From positions 186,001 through 250,000 of the forward strand of contig NZ_BMIS01000002.1 in NCBI RefSeq assembly GCF_014642675.1: a DNA stretch of 64,000 nt. Reading direction: 5' to 3'. Numbering within the stretch: position 1 is the stretch's first letter; the number at the start of each line of letters is the position of its first letter. A program made the position numbers and the translations under genes. Positions 1 to 9,719 of this stretch are shown piece after piece. Below the pieces are notes generated by a model. It saw only the letters and a program-made list of their open reading frames with translations, was not told the DNA's origin and searched no databases. This DNA comes from Nesterenkonia cremea. GTDB taxonomy: Bacteria; Actinomycetota; Actinomycetes; Actinomycetales; Micrococcaceae.

Positions 1-135
1 GGAGCCTCCCTGGTGGTCTGGGCGATCGCTGAGGGCCGGGCCGTGGCCAAGGAGGTCGACGAGTTCCTCGAGGGCTCCTCGCGGCTGCCGGCTCCGGTCA
101 AGCCCAGCGACCAGCCGATTTCCCTGTCTGCTTGA
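1..135 (+). CDS. gltD: Glutamate synthase small subunit, C-terminal fragment
   Basis: The window opens inside a reading frame that runs to a TGA at 133-135. Its 44 visible residues include [19 protein letters not shown] followed by a LPAPV-type tail. This matches the end of the NADPH-dependent glutamate synthase beta subunit, where the NADP-binding domain closes with '[11 protein letters not shown]' and a short helix. GltD passes electrons from NADPH to the large subunit GltB, which makes glutamate from glutamine and 2-oxoglutarate. The start lies upstream of the window, so completeness cannot be judged. The call rests on a short but characteristic C-terminus. Confidence 0.75.
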   Translation, partial: GASLVVWAIAEGRAVAKEVDEFLEGSSRLPAPVKPSDQPISLSA

Positions 136-229
136 TAGGGTCGTGCTGAAAGACACACTGGCCCAGCGTCGTGCCGGAACTTTCTGAGACATCACCCCTC
201 GAAGCAATCCGGAAAAGACAAGGTGAGGC

Positions 230-1747
230 ATGAGACACGCCAAGATCGTCGCGACCTTCGGGCCGGCTACTGCCGGCTATGAGATAACCCGCCAGCTCAT
301 CGAAGCAGGCGTCGACGTCGCACGGGTGAATATGAGCCACGGCGACTACACCGTCCACGAGGCGACCTACAACACCGTGCGCGAGGTCTCCAAGGATCTG
401 CGCAAGGCAGTGGCGCTCTTCGCTGACCTGCAGGGTCCGAAGATCCGCCTGGGTCGCTTCGAAGACGATGCCAAACATGAGCTGGCGGTGGGCGACCGGT
501 TCACCATCACCACAGAGGACATCAAGGGGACCAAGGAGCGGTGCTCCACCACCCTGAAGACTCTGACCCAGGACGTCGCCCCCGGCGACACCCTGCTGAT
601 CGATGACGGCAAGGTCTCGCTGCAGGCCCTGGAGGTCACCGACACCGATGTGATCACCGAGGTGGTCGTGCCGGGCCCGGTCTCCAACAACAAGGGGATC
701 AACCTGCCCGGAGTCGCCGTCTCCGTCCCTGCGCTCTCGGAGAAGGATGAGGAGGACCTGCGCTGGGCCCTGCGCACCGGCTTCGACATGATCGCGCTGA
801 GCTTCGTCCGCGACGCCGCCGACATCGAGGCCGTGCACCGCATCATGGATGAGGAGGGCCGCCGCGTCCCCGTCATCGCCAAGGTCGAGAAGCCACAGGC
901 CGTGGATGCGCTTCAGGACATCGTGGACGCCTTCGACGCCATCATGGTCGCCCGCGGCGATCTGGGTGTGGAGCTTCCGCTGGAGGAGGTCCCGGTGGTG
1001 CAGAAGCGAGCTGTGGAGCTCGCCCGCCGCTGGGCCAAGCCGGTCATCGTGGCCACCCAGGTCCTGGAGTCCATGATCGACAACCCGCGCCCCACCCGTG
1101 CGGAGGCCTCTGACTGCGCCAACGCAGTCCTCGACGGCGCCGATGCGGTCATGCTCTCCGGTGAGACCTCTGTGGGCAGGTACCCGGTCCGCACGGTGGA
1201 GACCATGTCCAACATCATCCGGACCACTGAGGTGAAGGGTCTGGAGCGCATCCCGCAGCTGGGCACCCGCCCCAAGACCCGCGGCGGTGCGATCACCCGT
1301 GCGGCCAACGAGATCGCCGAGACCCTGGAGATCGACTACCTGGCCACCTTCACCCGGTCGGGCGATTCGGCCCGGCGGCTGTCCCGGCTGCGCCCGATGC
1401 AGCCTGTCTTCGCCTTCACCCACGTGGAGCACACCCACAACGTCCTCTGCCTGAGCTGGGGCGTGCAGCCCCGCTGGGTGGACTTCGCCGGGCACACCGA
1501 TGAGATGACCGCCCAGGTGGACCAACAGCTGCTGGAGGAGGGCATCGCTCAGCCGGACGACCTGGTGGTCATCGCAGCCGGTTCGCCTCCGGGCCAGGCC
1601 GGCACCACCAATATGCTCAAGGTGCACCGCATCGGTGACCTGCCCGAGAACCAGGACATCGAGTCGCTGCGCCGCGGCGATGTGCCGCCTCCGAACAAGG
1701 AGCCGGTGGGGCCCTGGCCCGCTCAGAGTGCCGCAAGTGCGCGATAG
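230..1747 (+). CDS. pyk: Pyruvate kinase
   Basis: Converts phosphoenolpyruvate and ADP to pyruvate and ATP, the last step of glycolysis. The 505-residue product begins MRHAKIVATFGPA. It carries the N-terminal substrate motif ARVNMSHGDY (about 31-40), the catalytic lysine segment VIAKVEKPQAV (about 213-223), the metal-binding MVARGDLGVELPLEEVP (about 240-256) and MLSGETSVGRYP. A B domain lies between about 70 and 165 and a C-terminal regulatory domain follows 350. The length is slightly above the family's usual 470-480 because of a Pro/Ala-rich tail. The ATG at 230 has AGGTGAG just upstream. It follows gltD after about 95 bases and ends in front of a perfect hairpin. Its product pyruvate is the substrate of the IlvB enzyme encoded downstream. 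Confidence 0.97.
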   Translation: MRHAKIVATFGPATAGYEITRQLIEAGVDVARVNMSHGDYTVHEATYNTVREVSKDLRKAVALFADLQGPKIRLGRFEDDAKHELAVGDRFTITTEDIKGTKERCSTTLKTLTQDVAPGDTLLIDDGKVSLQALEVTDTDVITEVVVPGPVSNNKGINLPGVAVSVPALSEKDEEDLRWALRTGFDMIALSFVRDAADIEAVHRIMDEEGRRVPVIAKVEKPQAVDALQDIVDAFDAIMVARGDLGVELPLEEVPVVQKRAVELARRWAKPVIVATQVLESMIDNPRPTRAEASDCANAVLDGADAVMLSGETSVGRYPVRTVETMSNIIRTTEVKGLERIPQLGTRPKTRGGAITRAANEIAETLEIDYLATFTRSGDSARRLSRLRPMQPVFAFTHVEHTHNVLCLSWGVQPRWVDFAGHTDEMTAQVDQQLLEEGIAQPDDLVVIAAGSPPGQAGTTNMLKVHRIGDLPENQDIESLRRGDVPPPNKEPVGPWPAQSAASAR

Positions 1748-1765
1748 ACAGCAGAACAGCTGATT

Positions 1766-1805
1766 GAAGCTCCCCCAGCATCTCGCGCTATGCTGGGGGA
1801 GCTTC
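1766..1805 (+). terminator. Perfect 15-bp hairpin after pyk
   Basis: GAAGCTCCCCCAGCA at 1766-1780 is the exact reverse complement of TGCTGGGGGAGCTTC at 1791-1805, with a 10-base loop. It begins 18 bases after the pyk stop and ends 2 bases before tRNA-Leu. There is no long T tract. It would end pyk transcription and keep the tRNA separate. Confidence 0.8.
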
Positions 1806-1807
1806 AT

Positions 1808-1888
1808 GCCCGAATGGCGGAATCGGTAGACGCGCTCGACTCAAAATCGAGTACCTCAGGTGTGTGGGTTCGAGTCCCACTTCGGGCA
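1808..1888 (+). tRNA. tRNA-Leu (anticodon CAA)
   Basis: The acceptor strands GCCCGAA (1808-1814) and TTCGGGC (1881-1887) pair completely. The D arm reads GGCGGAATCGGTAGACGC, and the anticodon loop CTCAAAA holds CAA, which reads the rare UUG leucine codon. A long variable arm typical of class II tRNAs is present, and the T arm contains GGTTCGAGTCCC. Two C bases follow the discriminator A, so the CCA end is only partly encoded. The response regulator start lies 29 bases downstream. Confidence 0.96.
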
Positions 1889-1917
1889 CCGACTGCCACG
1901 CAGACCGAAGGAGAACC

Positions 1918-2535
1918 GTGAGCGAAGAGCAGCAGGAGGCGCAGGCCCCTGAGGACAGCGCACCCCAGGGCCGGCGGGTCCTCGTCGCCGAGGACGAGAC
2001 GCTGATCCGCCTCGACATCGTGGAGATTCTCACCGGCGCCGGATACGAGGTCGTCGGGGAGGCGGACAACGGGGAGAAGGCTGTGGAGCTCGCTCGCGAG
2101 ACCACACCGGACCTGGTGGTCATGGACGTGAAGATGCCTGTCATGGACGGCATCTCTGCGGCCAGGACCATCGCCGAGGAGCGGATCGCCCCGGTAGTCA
2201 TGCTCACCGCATTCTCCCAGCGCGACCTGGTCGAGTCCGCCCGTGAGGCCGGGGCCATGGCCTATGTGGTCAAGCCCTTCAGTCAGAACGACCTGATCCC
2301 GGCCATTGAGGTGGCCGCTGCTCGGTTCGACGAGATCCGGGCGCTGGAGGACGAGGTCACCTCGCTGGCCGATAAGTTCGAGACCCGCAAGCTGGTGGAC
2401 CGGGCAAAGTCGGTGCTGACCTCCAAGATGGGGCTCTCCGAGCCCGAGGCATTCCGGTGGATCCAGAAGACCTCGATGGACCGGCGTCTCTCTATGCGAG
2501 AAGTTGCGGAGACGGTCATCGATCAGATGGGCTGA
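1918..2535 (+). CDS. pdtaR: ANTAR-domain response regulator, PdtaR-like
   Basis: A two-component receiver that acts on RNA rather than DNA. In the 205-residue product the receiver domain spans about 20-135, with the acidic pair E25/D26, the phosphoacceptor D70 in VVMDVKMP and the conserved lysine in YVVKPFS. The C-terminal ANTAR domain (about 145-205, ending in the SMREVAETVI helix) binds paired hairpins in nascent transcripts and causes antitermination. The GTG at 1918 follows GAAGGAG. An earlier in-frame ATG at 1864 lies inside the tRNA and is not credible. The mycobacterial partner is the sensor kinase PdtaS, which is not in this window. Confidence 0.9.
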   Translation: MSEEQQEAQAPEDSAPQGRRVLVAEDETLIRLDIVEILTGAGYEVVGEADNGEKAVELARETTPDLVVMDVKMPVMDGISAARTIAEERIAPVVMLTAFSQRDLVESAREAGAMAYVVKPFSQNDLIPAIEVAAARFDEIRALEDEVTSLADKFETRKLVDRAKSVLTSKMGLSEPEAFRWIQKTSMDRRLSMREVAETVIDQMG

Positions 2536-2539
2536 GGGA

Positions 2540-2545
2540 TAGAAT
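2540..2545 (+). promoter_or_regulatory. -10 box of leaderless ilvD
   Basis: TAGAAT ends 6 bases before the ilvD ATG at 2552, with no convincing ribosome-binding site between them. This is one of a series of TANNNT boxes at the same distance from start codons in this window. Confidence 0.55.
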
Positions 2546-2551
2546 CGGCCT

Positions 2552-4309
2552 ATGGCCGAGAGCACCCCAGAGTCCACCGCACCGTTCACCCCTCCCACCC
2601 CTGTCACCGGGCCCTCCTCGCCGGAGAAGCCGCGCAGCTGGCAGGTGACCGACGGTTACACCCGGGCCCCGGCCCGCGGCATGCTCCGCGCCGTCGGCAT
2701 GGGCGACGACGACTGGTCCAAGGCCCAGATCGGCATCGCCAGCTCCTGGAACGAGATCACCCCCTGCAACCTCTCCCTGGACCGCCTGGCCAAGGCCTCC
2801 AAGGAGGGTGTGCACGCCGGTGGGGGTTACCCACTGGAGTTCGGGACCATCTCGGTCTCCGACGGCATCTCCATGGGCCACCAGGGGATGCACTACTCCC
2901 TGGTGTCCCGTGAGGTCATCGCCGACTCCGTGGAGACCGTCATGCAGGCCGAGCGCCTGGACGGCTCCATCCTGCTGGCCGGCTGCGACAAGTCCCTGCC
3001 CGGCATGCTCATGGCCGCGGCACGACTCAACCTCTCCAGTGTCTTCCTCTACGCCGGCTCCATCATGCCCGGCACCGCCCGCTTCTCCGACGGTTCGGAG
3101 AAGGAGGTCACCTTGATCGACGCTTTCGAGGGCGTGGGCGCCTGCGCCCGCGGCACGATGAGCGAGGCCGATCTGGACGTCATCGAGCGCGCCATCTGCC
3201 CCGGCGAGGGCGCCTGCGGCGGCATGTACACCGCCAACACCATGGCCTGCATCGGTGAGGCCTTGGGCATGTCCCTGCCCGGCTCGGCCGCACCGCCCTC
3301 GGCGGACCGCCGCCGCGACCACTACGCGCATAAGGCCGGCGAAGCCGTGGTGGAGCTGCTGCGCCAGGGCATCACCACCGGAGACATCCTGACCAAGAAG
3401 GCCTTCGAGAACGCCATCGCGGTGACCATGGCCTTCGGCGGCTCCACCAACGCTGTGCTGCACCTGCTGGCCATCGCCCGCGAGGCCGGCGTGGACCTGG
3501 AGCTGGAGGACTTCAATCGCATCGCGGACCAGGTCCCGCACCTGGGCGACCTCAAGCCCTTCGGCCAGCATGTGATGGCTGATGTGGACAAGGTCGGGGG
3601 AGTGCCGGTGGTCATGCGTGCCCTGCTGGATGCCGGACTGCTCCACGGCGATGCCCTGACGGTGACCGGAAAGACCGTGGCGGAGAACCTCGAGTCCATC
3701 AACCCGCCGGACATCGACGGCACCATCATCCGCAACCTGGACAATCCCATGCACCGCAACGGCGGCATCGCCGTGCTGCGCGGTTCCCTGGCGCCGGAGG
3801 GGGCGGTGGTGAAGTCCGCGGGCTTCGACGCCGAGGTCTTCGAAGGCACCGCTCGGGTCTTCGAGCGGGAACAGGCCGCGCTGAAGGCCCTGGAGGAGGA
3901 CAGGATCCAGGCCGGCGACGTCGTCGTCATCCGCTATGAGGGCCCCAAGGGCGGCCCAGGCATGCGCGAGATGCTCGCCATCACCGGTGCCATCAAGGGA
4001 GCCGGACTGGGCAAGGACGTCCTGCTCATCACCGACGGCCGCTTCTCCGGCGGCACCACCGGGCTGTGCATCGGCCACATCGCCCCGGAGGCGGTGGACG
4101 GCGGCCCCATCGCCTACATCGCCGACGGTGACACCATCCGGGTGGACATCGCCGGCCGCAGCATCGAGCTGCTGGTGGAGGAGTCCGAGCTCGAGGCCCG
4201 CCGGCAGAGCCCGGGCTGGGAGCCGCTGCCGCCGTATGTGACCACCGGTGTGTTGGGCAAATACGCCAAGCTGGTCCGCTCGGCCGCAGAGGGTGCCTAC
4301 TGCGGCTGA
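2552..4309 (+). CDS. ilvD: Dihydroxy-acid dehydratase
   Basis: Dehydrates 2,3-dihydroxy-isovalerate and 2,3-dihydroxy-3-methylvalerate to the keto acids that give valine and isoleucine. The 585-residue protein has three cysteines at C72 (PCNL), C145 (AGCDKSLPG) and C222 ([12 protein letters not shown]). That pattern is known for the oxygen-stable [2Fe-2S] class of the IlvD/Edd family. The SVSDGISMG segment (about 101-109) supplies the magnesium ligand. The first 28 residues are a Ser/Thr/Pro-rich extension. It begins 16 bases after the response regulator but seems to have its own leaderless promoter. ilvB, ilvN and ilvC follow, completing the common branched-chain pathway. Confidence 0.96.
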   Translation: MAESTPESTAPFTPPTPVTGPSSPEKPRSWQVTDGYTRAPARGMLRAVGMGDDDWSKAQIGIASSWNEITPCNLSLDRLAKASKEGVHAGGGYPLEFGTISVSDGISMGHQGMHYSLVSREVIADSVETVMQAERLDGSILLAGCDKSLPGMLMAAARLNLSSVFLYAGSIMPGTARFSDGSEKEVTLIDAFEGVGACARGTMSEADLDVIERAICPGEGACGGMYTANTMACIGEALGMSLPGSAAPPSADRRRDHYAHKAGEAVVELLRQGITTGDILTKKAFENAIAVTMAFGGSTNAVLHLLAIAREAGVDLELEDFNRIADQVPHLGDLKPFGQHVMADVDKVGGVPVVMRALLDAGLLHGDALTVTGKTVAENLESINPPDIDGTIIRNLDNPMHRNGGIAVLRGSLAPEGAVVKSAGFDAEVFEGTARVFEREQAALKALEEDRIQAGDVVVIRYEGPKGGPGMREMLAITGAIKGAGLGKDVLLITDGRFSGGTTGLCIGHIAPEAVDGGPIAYIADGDTIRVDIAGRSIELLVEESELEARRQSPGWEPLPPYVTTGVLGKYAKLVRSAAEGAYCG

Positions 4310-4340
4310 GCGGCCCGTCCGCACGCCATAGGGGCCTCAG
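4306..4340 (+). terminator. Hairpin at the end of ilvD
   Basis: CTGA (4306-4309) plus GGCCC (4312-4316) can pair with GGGCC (4332-4336) plus TCAG (4337-4340), leaving a 2-base bulge. The stem overlaps the ilvD stop codon. No T tract follows, so termination strength is uncertain. Confidence 0.4.
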
Positions 4341-4371
4341 GGTCCACATCATGAGACGCCCATGCCGGGTG

Positions 4372-4400
4372 TTGACACGTATCACACCTGCGGGAATGAT
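4372..4400 (+). promoter_or_regulatory. Promoter of the ilvB leader
   Basis: TTGACA at 4372-4377 is a consensus -35 hexamer. After exactly 17 bases comes AATGAT at 4395-4400, a 4/6 match to the -10 consensus. The leader-peptide ATG at 4408 begins 7 bases after the -10, so the transcript would start at or next to that ATG. Confidence 0.75.
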
Positions 4401-4407
4401 CGTAGAC

Positions 4408-4461
4408 ATGCGCCAGCAGCTAGTCGTAGTGGTACCCGTCATTCGCCCCGCCGGGGAATGA
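4408..4461 (+). CDS. ilvB leader peptide
   Basis: A 17-codon frame encodes MRQQLVVVVPVIRPAGE. Seven residues are branched-chain amino acids, including four consecutive valines. Its ATG sits 7 bases downstream of a good -10 box, so it would be translated as a leaderless message. A terminator-like hairpin lies 42 bases after its stop codon and ilvB begins beyond that. This is the classic layout of transcription attenuation: ribosomes stalling at Val/Leu/Ile codons when charged tRNA is short would change the folding of the downstream RNA. Such leader peptides are known upstream of ilvB in several actinobacteria. The regulatory outcome here is inferred. Confidence 0.8.
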   Translation: MRQQLVVVVPVIRPAGE

Positions 4462-4502
4462 GCGGACCGTTGCACATGCACTGACGCGCTTGCGATCGTT
4501 CA

Positions 4503-4551
4503 CCCCGGCACGAGGGCCCCTGACCAGGGACTCCGACAGCCGGGGTTTCGT
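4503..4551 (+). terminator. ilvB attenuator terminator
   Basis: CCCCGGC at 4503-4509 pairs with GCCGGGG at 4539-4545, and TTTCGTCT follows at once. The interior also holds a short CCCTgaccAGGG element. Placed between the leader peptide and ilvB, it is the likely conditional terminator. Confidence 0.65.
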
Positions 4552-4580
4552 CTGTGCAGGGGCAGATAGGGATTGAGGCT

Positions 4581-6404
4581 ATGTTGACGACCACCACCAC
4601 CGATGCACGGCTCTACGGCCCAGGGCGCACTGTGGCGCCCGAGGAGGTCACCGGATCCCAGGCCATCATCCGCAGTCTGGAGGAGCTCGGGATCACCGAT
4701 GTCTTCGGCATCCCCGGCGGGGCCATCCTGCCCACGTACGACCCGCTCATGGACTCCTCGACGATCAATCATGTGCTGGTCCGCCACGAGCAGGGCGGCG
4801 GCCATGCCGCTCAGGGCTACGCCATGGTGACCGGAGAGGTGGGCGTGTGCTTCGCGACCTCCGGACCCGGGGCCACCAACCTGGTGACTCCGCTGGCCGA
4901 CGCGAATATGGACTCTGTGCCGATGGTGGCCATCACCGGACAGGTCAATGCTCAGGTCATCGGCACCGACGCGTTCCAGGAGGCCGACATCGTCGGCATC
5001 GCCACGCCGGTCACCAAGCACGCCTTCCTGGTGACCGACGCCGACGACATCCCGCAGATCATGGCGGAGGCCTTCCACCTGGCCTCCTCCGGGCGTCCGG
5101 GTCCGGTCCTGGTGGACATCACCAAGTCCGCCCAGACCGCGAAGACCACCTTCTCCTGGCCGCCGAAGCTGGAGCTCAACGGTTATAAGCCGGTCACCCG
5201 CGGCCACGCCAAGCAGGTCCGTGAGGCGGCCAAGCTGATCCAGGACAGCCGGCGTCCGGTCTTCTACATCGGCGGCGGCATGATCAAGGCCGAGGCCGCT
5301 GAGGAGTTCCGCGAGCTGGCCGAGACGGTGGGCGCACCGGTGGTCAACACTCTGATGGCCCGCGGCGCCTTCCCTGACTCCCATGAGCTCAACGTGGGTA
5401 TGCCGGGCATGCACGGCACCGTCTCCGCCGTGGCCGCCCTGCAGAAGTCCGATCTGCTGATCACCCTGGGTGCCCGCTTCGACGACCGCGTCACCGGGCA
5501 GCTGGACAGCTTCGCCCCGGAGGCCAAGGTCATCCACGCCGATGTGGACCCCGCGGAGATCTCCAAGAACCGGCTGGCCGATGTGCCGATCGTCGGCTCG
5601 CTCAAGGAGATCGTCCCGGAGCTGAAGACCGCCTACGAGGACGTCGTCGCCAAGGAGGGCGAGCCCGATCTGAACGCCTGGTGGCGTCAGCTCAGCCGCA
5701 TCCGCGACACCTACCCGCTGGGCTGGACGCCGCCGGAGGACGGCAACATCGCGCCTCAGCAGGTGATCCAGAAGATCGGCGAGGCCGCAGGGCCGGAGGC
5801 GGTCTATGTGGCCGGCGTCGGGCAGCATCAGATGTGGGCGGCCCAGTTCATCGACTATGAGCGTCCGCGGCAATGGCTGAACTCTGGCGGACTGGGCACG
5901 ATGGGCTACTCCGTGCCGGCCGCCATGGGTGCCGCCGCCGGCAACCCCGGCCGCACAGTCTGGGCCATCGACGGCGACGGCTGCTTCCAGATGACCAACC
6001 AGGAGCTGGCCACCTGCGCGATCAACAACATCCCGATCAAGGTCGCCGTGATCAACAACTCCAGCCTCGGCATGGTCCGCCAGTGGCAGACCCTGTTCTA
6101 CGAGTCCCGCTACTCCAACACGGATCTGAACACGGCGCTGAACCCCGACGGCGACGAGGTCGTGCGCATCCCCGACTTCGTGAAGCTCGCCGAGTCCTAC
6201 GGCTGCGTGGGGCTGCGCTGTGAGCGTGAGGAGGACCTCGACGACGTCATCGCCCAGGCCATGGCCATCAACGACCGCCCGGTCGTGGTGGACTTCGTGG
6301 TCAGCCGTGACTCCATGGTCTGGCCGATGGTCCCGGCCGGAGTCAGCAACAGCGACATCCAGGTCGCCCGGAACATGACCCCTGACTTCGACGAGGAGGA
6401 ATAA
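4581..6404 (+). CDS. ilvB: Acetolactate synthase, large subunit
   Basis: Thiamine-diphosphate enzyme that condenses pyruvate with pyruvate or 2-oxobutyrate, the committed step to Val, Leu and Ile. The 607-residue product has the N-terminal TPP domain with the activating glutamate E70 in [14 protein letters not shown], a central FAD-binding region and the C-terminal diphosphate motif [14 protein letters not shown] with NN about 25 residues on. The ATG at 4581 is chosen because AGGGA lies 8 bases upstream. A GTG at 4554 is in frame but lies just after the attenuator hairpin. The regulatory subunit IlvN follows after one base. Confidence 0.96.
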   Translation: MLTTTTTDARLYGPGRTVAPEEVTGSQAIIRSLEELGITDVFGIPGGAILPTYDPLMDSSTINHVLVRHEQGGGHAAQGYAMVTGEVGVCFATSGPGATNLVTPLADANMDSVPMVAITGQVNAQVIGTDAFQEADIVGIATPVTKHAFLVTDADDIPQIMAEAFHLASSGRPGPVLVDITKSAQTAKTTFSWPPKLELNGYKPVTRGHAKQVREAAKLIQDSRRPVFYIGGGMIKAEAAEEFRELAETVGAPVVNTLMARGAFPDSHELNVGMPGMHGTVSAVAALQKSDLLITLGARFDDRVTGQLDSFAPEAKVIHADVDPAEISKNRLADVPIVGSLKEIVPELKTAYEDVVAKEGEPDLNAWWRQLSRIRDTYPLGWTPPEDGNIAPQQVIQKIGEAAGPEAVYVAGVGQHQMWAAQFIDYERPRQWLNSGGLGTMGYSVPAAMGAAAGNPGRTVWAIDGDGCFQMTNQELATCAINNIPIKVAVINNSSLGMVRQWQTLFYESRYSNTDLNTALNPDGDEVVRIPDFVKLAESYGCVGLRCEREEDLDDVIAQAMAINDRPVVVDFVVSRDSMVWPMVPAGVSNSDIQVARNMTPDFDEEE

Positions 6405-6405
6405 G

Positions 6406-6957
6406 GTGAGTGCTGTGAACCAGAGCCAAGGCTCCCCGGCCCCGGGGGCGGTCCAGCGCCGCACCCTCTCCGTGCTGGTCGAGGATGTCCCGGGCGTGCT
6501 GTCCAAAGTCTCCGGGCTCTTCTCCCGGCGTGCCTTCAACATCCATTCCCTCGCCGTGGGGCCTTCGGAGATCGAGGGCCTCTCACGCATCACCGTGGTG
6601 GTGGATGCCGACGCCGAGCTTCTCGAGCAGATCACCAAGCAGCTCAACAAGCTCATCAACGTCATCAAGATCATCGAGCTGGCACCGGCGAACTCGGTCC
6701 AGCGCGATCACCTGCTGATCAAGGTCAAGGCTGACTCGCCGACCCGTCTGCAGGTGACCCAGGCCGTGGATCTCTTCCGCGCCAAGATCGTGGACGTCTC
6801 AGTGGACTCTCTCACCATCGAGGCCACCGGCGCTCCCGATAAGCTCAACGCACTGCTCGAGGTCCTCGAGCCCTACGGCGTGCGCGAGATCGTCCGTTCC
6901 GGGACGCTTGCGATCAGCCGCGGCTCGAAGTCCATGACCGACCGCGCACTGCGCTGA
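6406..6957 (+). CDS. ilvN: Acetolactate synthase, small (regulatory) subunit
   Basis: Activates IlvB and confers feedback inhibition by valine. The 183-residue protein has an N-terminal ACT domain (about 13-90) starting RRTLSVLVEDVPGVLSKVSGLF, with NIHSLAVGPSE in the ligand-binding strand. A second ACT-like C-terminal domain includes the conserved LLIKVKA and GTLAISRG segments. Its GTG start is one base after the ilvB stop, and GAGGAATAAG provides the ribosome site, so the subunits are translationally coupled. Length and order are typical. Confidence 0.95.
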   Translation: MSAVNQSQGSPAPGAVQRRTLSVLVEDVPGVLSKVSGLFSRRAFNIHSLAVGPSEIEGLSRITVVVDADAELLEQITKQLNKLINVIKIIELAPANSVQRDHLLIKVKADSPTRLQVTQAVDLFRAKIVDVSVDSLTIEATGAPDKLNALLEVLEPYGVREIVRSGTLAISRGSKSMTDRALR

Positions 6958-6987
6958 AACACTGCAATAGTCAGCAAGACGAACTGA

Positions 6988-8028
<1,041 letters not shown>

Positions 8029-8040
8029 ATGCCTAAGATA

Positions 8041-8082
8041 GTGGGGGTCGGTCTTCGGACTGGCCCCCACTCTTCTTCGTCA
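8041..8082 (+). terminator. Intrinsic terminator after ilvC
   Basis: GTGGGGG at 8041-8047 pairs with CCCCCAC at 8064-8070. Inside is GTC-TTCG-GAC, a stable UUCG tetraloop. TCTTCTTCGTC follows as a pyrimidine tract. It separates the ilvBNC unit from serA. Confidence 0.8.
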
Positions 8083-8120
8083 GACCCCCAGAACACCGCC
8101 GCTACCACGAAGGAACTCCG

Positions 8121-9719
8121 TTGAGCACTCGCCCCGTCGTCGTCCTCGCTGAGGAACTCTCGCCCGCCACCGTCGAGGCCCTCGGGCCGGACTTCGAGAT
8201 CCGTCAGTCCGACGGAACCGACCGCGCCCGCCTGTTCGCCGATCTGGCCGATGCGGATGCGGTCATGGTCCGCTCCGCCACCCAGGCCGACGCCGAGGTC
8301 TTCTCCCAGGCTCCGCGCCTCAAAGTCGTCGCCCGCGCCGGTGTGGGACTGGACAACGTGGACGTCAAGGCTGCGACGGAGGCCGGCGTCATGGTGGTCA
8401 ACGCGCCCACCTCCAACATCGTCTCCGCCGCGGAGCTGACCTGCGCCCACATCCTGGGCCTGGCCCGGAACATCTCTCCGGCGCATGAGGCGCTGAAGGC
8501 AGGGGAGTGGAAGCGCTCCAAGTACTCCGGCGTGGAGCTGCAGGACAAGGTGCTGGGCGTGGTCGGCCTGGGCCGCATCGGCGGTCTGGTGGCCGAGCGT
8601 ATGAAGGCCTTCGGCATGGAGATCATCGCCTTCGATCCCTACGTGACCTCAGCCCGCGCCCACCAGCTGGGCGCCCAGCTGGTCACGCTGGAGGAGCTCT
8701 ACGAGCAGGCCGATGTGGTCACCGTCCACATGCCCAAGACCCCTGAGACCATCGGGATGATCGGCCCCGAGCAGTTCCGCACCATGAAGTCCTCCGCCTT
8801 CGTGGTCAACGTGGCCCGCGGCGGCCTCATCGACGAGGAGGCCCTGGAGACTGCCCTGGAGGCCGGTGAGATCGGCGGTGCCGCGATCGACGTGTTCTCC
8901 GCCGAGCCCTCCACGGACCTCCCCTTCTTCAGCCGCGAGAACGTGGTGGTGACCCCGCATCTGGGCGCCTCCACCGCGGAGGCCCAGGAGAAGGCCGGCG
9001 TCTCCGTGGCCAAGTCGGTGCGTCTGGCGCTGGCCGGCGAGCTGGTGCCGGATGCGGTGAACGTGGCCGGCGGCGCCATCGACGAGCTGGTCCGCCCGGG
9101 CATCCCGCTGATCGAGAAGCTGGGCCGGGTGCTCAACGCCCTGGCCTCCGATGCCTTCACCGATGTGGAGACCGAGGCGGCAGGCGAGATCGCTGAGCTC
9201 AACGTCTCCGCCCTGCAGCTGGCAGCTCTGAAGGGCCTGTTCACCGATGTGGTCTCCGAGCAGGTCTCCTACGTCAACGCTCCGGTGCTGGCCGAGCAGC
9301 GTGGGATCGCCACCCGGCTGACCACCACCAGCGAGGTGGAGGACTACCGCAATGCGCTGACCGTGCGCGGAGCCACCTCCTCGGGCACCAACCTGGAGGT
9401 CCGGGGCACTCTGACCGGGCCCAAGCAGATCGAGAAGATCGTGGGCATCAACGGCTACGACCTCGAGGTGACTCTGACCGATCACCTGGTGATCTTCGAG
9501 TACGCGGACCGCCCCGGCGTCGTCGGCGCACTCGGCCGGATCCTGGGGGAGAAGGGCGTGAACATCGCCGGGATGCAGGTCTCGCAGAGCGCCAAGCAGG
9601 GCAGCGCCTTGGCCGTGCTGGCCGTCGACGCCGCACTTCCGACCGGTGTGCTCGAGGAGATCAGCGCCGAGGTCGGCGCCACCCTGGCCGCTGAGGTGGA
9701 TCTGGAGGAGCATCAGTGA
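8121..9719 (+). CDS. serA: D-3-phosphoglycerate dehydrogenase
   Basis: Oxidises 3-phosphoglycerate with NAD+, the first step of serine synthesis. The 532-residue product is the long type I form. It has the substrate-binding [10 protein letters not shown], the NAD motif [13 protein letters not shown], the catalytic arginine segment NVARGGLID and the histidine segment [16 protein letters not shown]. An intervening allosteric domain (about 320-455) and a C-terminal ACT domain beginning [18 protein letters not shown] come next; the ACT domain is the usual serine sensor. The start is TTG with GAAGGA 7 bases upstream. The stop overlaps the metG GTG by four bases. Confidence 0.95.
   Translation: MSTRPVVVLAEELSPATVEALGPDFEIRQSDGTDRARLFADLADADAVMVRSATQADAEVFSQAPRLKVVARAGVGLDNVDVKAATEAGVMVVNAPTSNIVSAAELTCAHILGLARNISPAHEALKAGEWKRSKYSGVELQDKVLGVVGLGRIGGLVAERMKAFGMEIIAFDPYVTSARAHQLGAQLVTLEELYEQADVVTVHMPKTPETIGMIGPEQFRTMKSSAFVVNVARGGLIDEEALETALEAGEIGGAAIDVFSAEPSTDLPFFSRENVVVTPHLGASTAEAQEKAGVSVAKSVRLALAGELVPDAVNVAGGAIDELVRPGIPLIEKLGRVLNALASDAFTDVETEAAGEIAELNVSALQLAALKGLFTDVVSEQVSYVNAPVLAEQRGIATRLTTTSEVEDYRNALTVRGATSSGTNLEVRGTLTGPKQIEKIVGINGYDLEVTLTDHLVIFEYADRPGVVGALGRILGEKGVNIAGMQVSQSAKQGSALAVLAVDAALPTGVLEEISAEVGATLAAEVDLEEHQ

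Noticed and set aside
98..1807. 569-residue open frame on the minus strand opposite pyk
   Set aside because: It is the mirror of a clear pyruvate kinase gene. High GC content keeps antisense frames open. It has no recognisable domain and ends in the tRNA region.
1864..1917. Longer start for the response regulator at the ATG 1864
   Set aside because: The ATG is within tRNA-Leu. The GTG at 1918 has a good GAAGGAG site.
4500..6674. 724-residue minus-strand frame opposite ilvB
   Set aside because: It shows the low-complexity His/Gly/Asp/Leu pattern of a frame antisense to a GC-rich gene. The ilvB frame has all catalytic motifs.
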